From a virus, in the IMG/VR virus record IMGVR_UViG_3300036401_000045, positions 1-49,101 of that record: a DNA stretch of 49,101 bases. One strand, given 5' to 3'. Position numbers and translations under genes: made by a program. The notes below the pieces were generated by a model. The model saw only the letters and a list, made by a program, of their open reading frames with translations. It searched no databases and was not told where the DNA came from. Shown here one piece after another: positions 48,029 to 49,101 of the stretch. Position 1 is the stretch's first letter. Each line of letters opens with the position of its first letter.

Positions 48029-48138
48029 ATTAGATCATGGCCAGTTTGTTTCTTGAGGCGCAGTCCCTAGCCAATGGCCGACTGCGCCCCATGCGGTCTG
48101 TTTTGATCCCGCACTTTATGACTGGTTATGGCGTTATG

Positions 48139-48148
48139 TTCCGACTCC
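48139..48148 (-). promoter_or_regulatory. Orphan GGAGTCGGAA box
   Basis: The same ten bases, but followed by ATA where other copies have ATG, and then a stop (ATA ACG CCA TAA). It lies just after the hairpin at 48153-48178. It may mark a lost gene or act as a decoy site. Confidence 0.5.
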
Positions 48149-48152
48149 ATGT

Positions 48153-48178
48153 ATATGCCGCCACCATTGGCGGCATAT
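48153..48178. other. Perfect 10-pair inverted repeat
   Basis: atatgccgcc and its complement around a six-base loop (accatt). No U-run on either strand, so a terminator is unlikely. It precedes the orphan box on the - strand; a leader or processing hairpin is possible. Confidence 0.6.
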
Positions 48179-48187
48179 TGATGAAGT

Positions 48188-48216
48188 CGGGGGCGGGTTT
48201 ATGTCGCCCGCCCCCG
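48188..48216 (-). terminator. G+C-rich hairpin after the 48224-48700 gene
   Basis: Ten-pair stem (c-ggggg-cggg / cccg-ccccc-g) with a nine-base loop, eight bases after the stop of 48224-48700 on the - strand. It is terminator-like but lacks a U-run. Together with the hairpin at 48153-48178 it gives two stable stems in tandem. Confidence 0.5.
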
Positions 48217-48223
48217 TTAGTCC

Positions 48224-48700
48224 TTACTCCGCCGCGATGGGCAAGTCCCCCGCGTCGATTTCGACGTTCAGTGCCTTTGCCCGTTCCACGTTTTCGCGGG
48301 CCGTGGCCATGAACTTTTCGATATTGGCAACTGCCTTTTCGCGAATGGCCTTTGCATCGTAATCCGCCGGTTTCTTTCCGGCCTTTTTGATCGCGGCGTG
48401 AACTGCTTTTGTGGCCAGTTTGATTGCTTCTGACCGGACTGGATCACGTTCCCCGCCACTCGCGGTGCGAACGTCCCCGGCATACATCGCGGCGAGTTTC
48501 TTTTCCGCAACCGCGCGGGACTCGGCCATTACGTCCCCGCCCGCCCCGACCTTTTCCGCAGTCACGCTTGCGTGCGAGTCCATAAGGATATTACGCAGTC
48601 CGATTTTGGCGATATGGGCCGCGACCGGGCCGAGTTTATCAAAGCCGAGTTGATCCGTGTTAACGTCCAACTCAATACCTTTTCCGATATTAACCAACAT
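48224..48700 (-). CDS. First leftward gene; paralogue of 40570-41079
   Basis: 158 residues from the ATG at 48700, behind a GGAGTCGGAA box and a sigma70-like promoter. The shared block is GGERDPVRSEAIKLATKAVH, AAIKKAGKKP and AIREKAVANIEKF (compare 40570-41079). The N-terminus (LVNIGKGIELDVNTDQLGFD) is unique. As the first leftward gene it is probably expressed very early and strongly. Function unknown. Confidence 0.7.
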   Translation of the reverse strand: MLVNIGKGIELDVNTDQLGFDKLGPVAAHIAKIGLRNILMDSHASVTAEKVGAGGDVMAESRAVAEKKLAAMYAGDVRTASGGERDPVRSEAIKLATKAVHAAIKKAGKKPADYDAKAIREKAVANIEKFMATARENVERAKALNVEIDAGDLPIAAE

Positions 48701-48701
48701 A

Positions 48702-48711
48702 TTCCGACTCC
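48702..48711 (-). promoter_or_regulatory. GGAGTCGGAA ribosome-site box of the first leftward gene
   Basis: GGAG seven bases from the ATG at 48700; same box as at 38823. Confidence 0.65.
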
Positions 48712-48749
48712 GTTGTTTTTGGCCGGGATCATTCCCGAACCATGCAATT

Positions 48750-48778
48750 CTTATACTCACGCATTTTGTAATTGGCAA
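48750..48778 (-). promoter_or_regulatory. Sigma70-like promoter for the leftward operon
   Basis: TTGCCA (48773-48778), a 17-base spacer, TATAAG (48750-48755). The transcript would start about 40 bases before the GGAGTCGGAA box. Good candidate for the early leftward promoter. Confidence 0.65.
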
Positions 48779-48864
48779 TAACTATTTTGACCGGACTCGA
48801 TCAACTAATCGTGATCGGCCCACAACGCTTTGCACGAGTCCGTGGCACGCTAATTGCGTGGCAC

Positions 48865-48877
48865 CGGGACCATACCG
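48865..48877 (-). promoter_or_regulatory. Intergenic motif CGGTATGGYCCCG, copy 3
   Basis: On the - strand reads cggtatggtcccg, upstream of the leftward promoter. Mirror partner of the copy at 98-110. Confidence 0.55.
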
Positions 48878-48971
48878 ACCGCGCCCCGGTGAGTATGGGC
48901 GTATGCCCACCATAACCCCACCATTGCCACCATTCGCCGTGTGTGCCATATCGGCCACTCTTTCTTTTCTT

Positions 48972-48995
48972 AAAAAAAAAAAAAAAAAAAAAAAA
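48972..48995. repeat. 24-nt poly(A) tract at the genome junction
   Basis: An uninterrupted run of 24 A follows a pyrimidine-rich stretch (tttcttttctt). The left end of the window shows the last 21 A of the same run. It lies in the middle of the divergent control region, between the leaders of the leftward and rightward operons. It could be a bent or easily melted element, a replication or packaging landmark, or a trace of A-tailed physical ends joined during library preparation. The sequence alone cannot decide. Confidence 0.85.
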
Positions 48996-49101
48996 CTGAG
49001 TAAGAAACGATGCAGCATCCGAGCCATACTTATCAATTAATGTGACAATGGTGGGGTAATGGTGGGGAACTCGGTATGGCCCCGCCACTTGCGAACCGTT
49101 C
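48975..49101. repeat. Terminal redundancy of the contig (right copy)
   Basis: Identical to 1-127. See the left copy for interpretation. Confidence 0.9.

Larger units (their letters stand above)
48701..48974. promoter_or_regulatory. Gene-free divergent control region (left half)
   Basis: No coding frame that I can support. It holds the leftward promoter, inverted repeats cgatca/tgatcg (48798-48817 area) and CACGC-taatt-GCGTG (48846-48860), the motif GGTATGGTCCCG on the - strand (48865-48876), three ATGGTGGG-type copies on the - strand (48906-48913, 48916-48924, 48926-48933, the last with a final C), and the poly(A) tract. These mirror the elements in 73-110 on the + strand. Confidence 0.65.

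Noticed and set aside
48037-48312. Rightward ORF of 91 codons
   Set aside because: Runs through two strong hairpins and opposite leftward genes; composition is random. Not coding.
1-49101. CRISPR arrays, insertion sequences, integrase and attachment sites
   Set aside because: No regularly spaced repeats, transposase or integrase frames, or tRNA-associated direct repeats were seen.

Overview
The window looks like one complete genome of a short-tailed (podovirus-like) bacteriophage, assembled as a circular contig. Bases 1-127 recur exactly as 48975-49101, so the unit is about 48,974 bp. The virion genes follow the plan of Bordetella BPP-1-like and T7-like podoviruses: TerS, TerL, gp8-type portal, Bbp19-like protein, scaffold, capsid, Bbp16-like cement, fibres and spike, tail tube A and B, and gp13/14/16-like internal virion proteins. 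The host is probably a Gram-negative proteobacterium: there are Sec signal peptides, a lipoprotein, an M15 peptidoglycan peptidase, and a protein ending in a PEP-CTERM/VPLPA sorting tail. I see no integrase, no phage repressor and no phage RNA polymerase. The promoters I can find are sigma70-like, so the phage probably uses the host polymerase. A lytic lifestyle is likely but not proven.

Layout. The + strand (420-29127) is one long virion operon with very tight or overlapping joints. It carries packaging (420-2569), head (2682-7233), three consecutive signal-peptide proteins (7242-8608), small virion proteins (8618-9804), fibre/spike/collar proteins (9814-16000), small proteins (16004-17019), tail tube proteins (17023-20437), internal virion proteins including a lysozyme-bearing one (20434-28407), and three small membrane or coiled-coil proteins. 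The - strand (29117-48700, read right to left) carries DNA metabolism and accessory genes. These are a DUF3987-like primase/helicase ATPase, a family A DNA polymerase, a separate UDG plus 3'-5' exonuclease protein, a DUF3310 protein, a ParB-methyltransferase fusion, an SSB-like protein, an Acb2/Tad1-like sponge, a Sak4-like ATPase, a PD-(D/E)XK nuclease, a UvrD-like helicase, one tRNA-like gene, the PEP-CTERM protein, lysis candidates (44962-45571), and a tail of tiny coupled genes.

The two arms diverge from a gene-free control region (48701-48974 joined to 1-419). It holds a 24-A tract, near-mirror copies of ATGGTGGGG and GGTATGGYCCCG on both sides, and a cluster of perfect palindromes (115-181) upstream of TerS. 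A second non-coding stretch (35344-35603) looks like structured RNA.

Most notable: (1) the - strand RNA of 35344-35603 would form a 12-pair hairpin whose loop is the exact complement of a 10-base box, GGAGTCGGAA, that serves as the ribosome binding site of five phage genes and occurs in a sixth, orphan place; this suggests a phage small RNA controlling a translational regulon. (2) The polymerase is split inside its proofreading domain by five small coupled genes. (3) A phage-borne PEP-CTERM cargo protein. (4) An Acb2/Tad1-family cyclic-nucleotide sponge. (5) A two-helix, holin-like frame nested inside the M15 peptidase gene.
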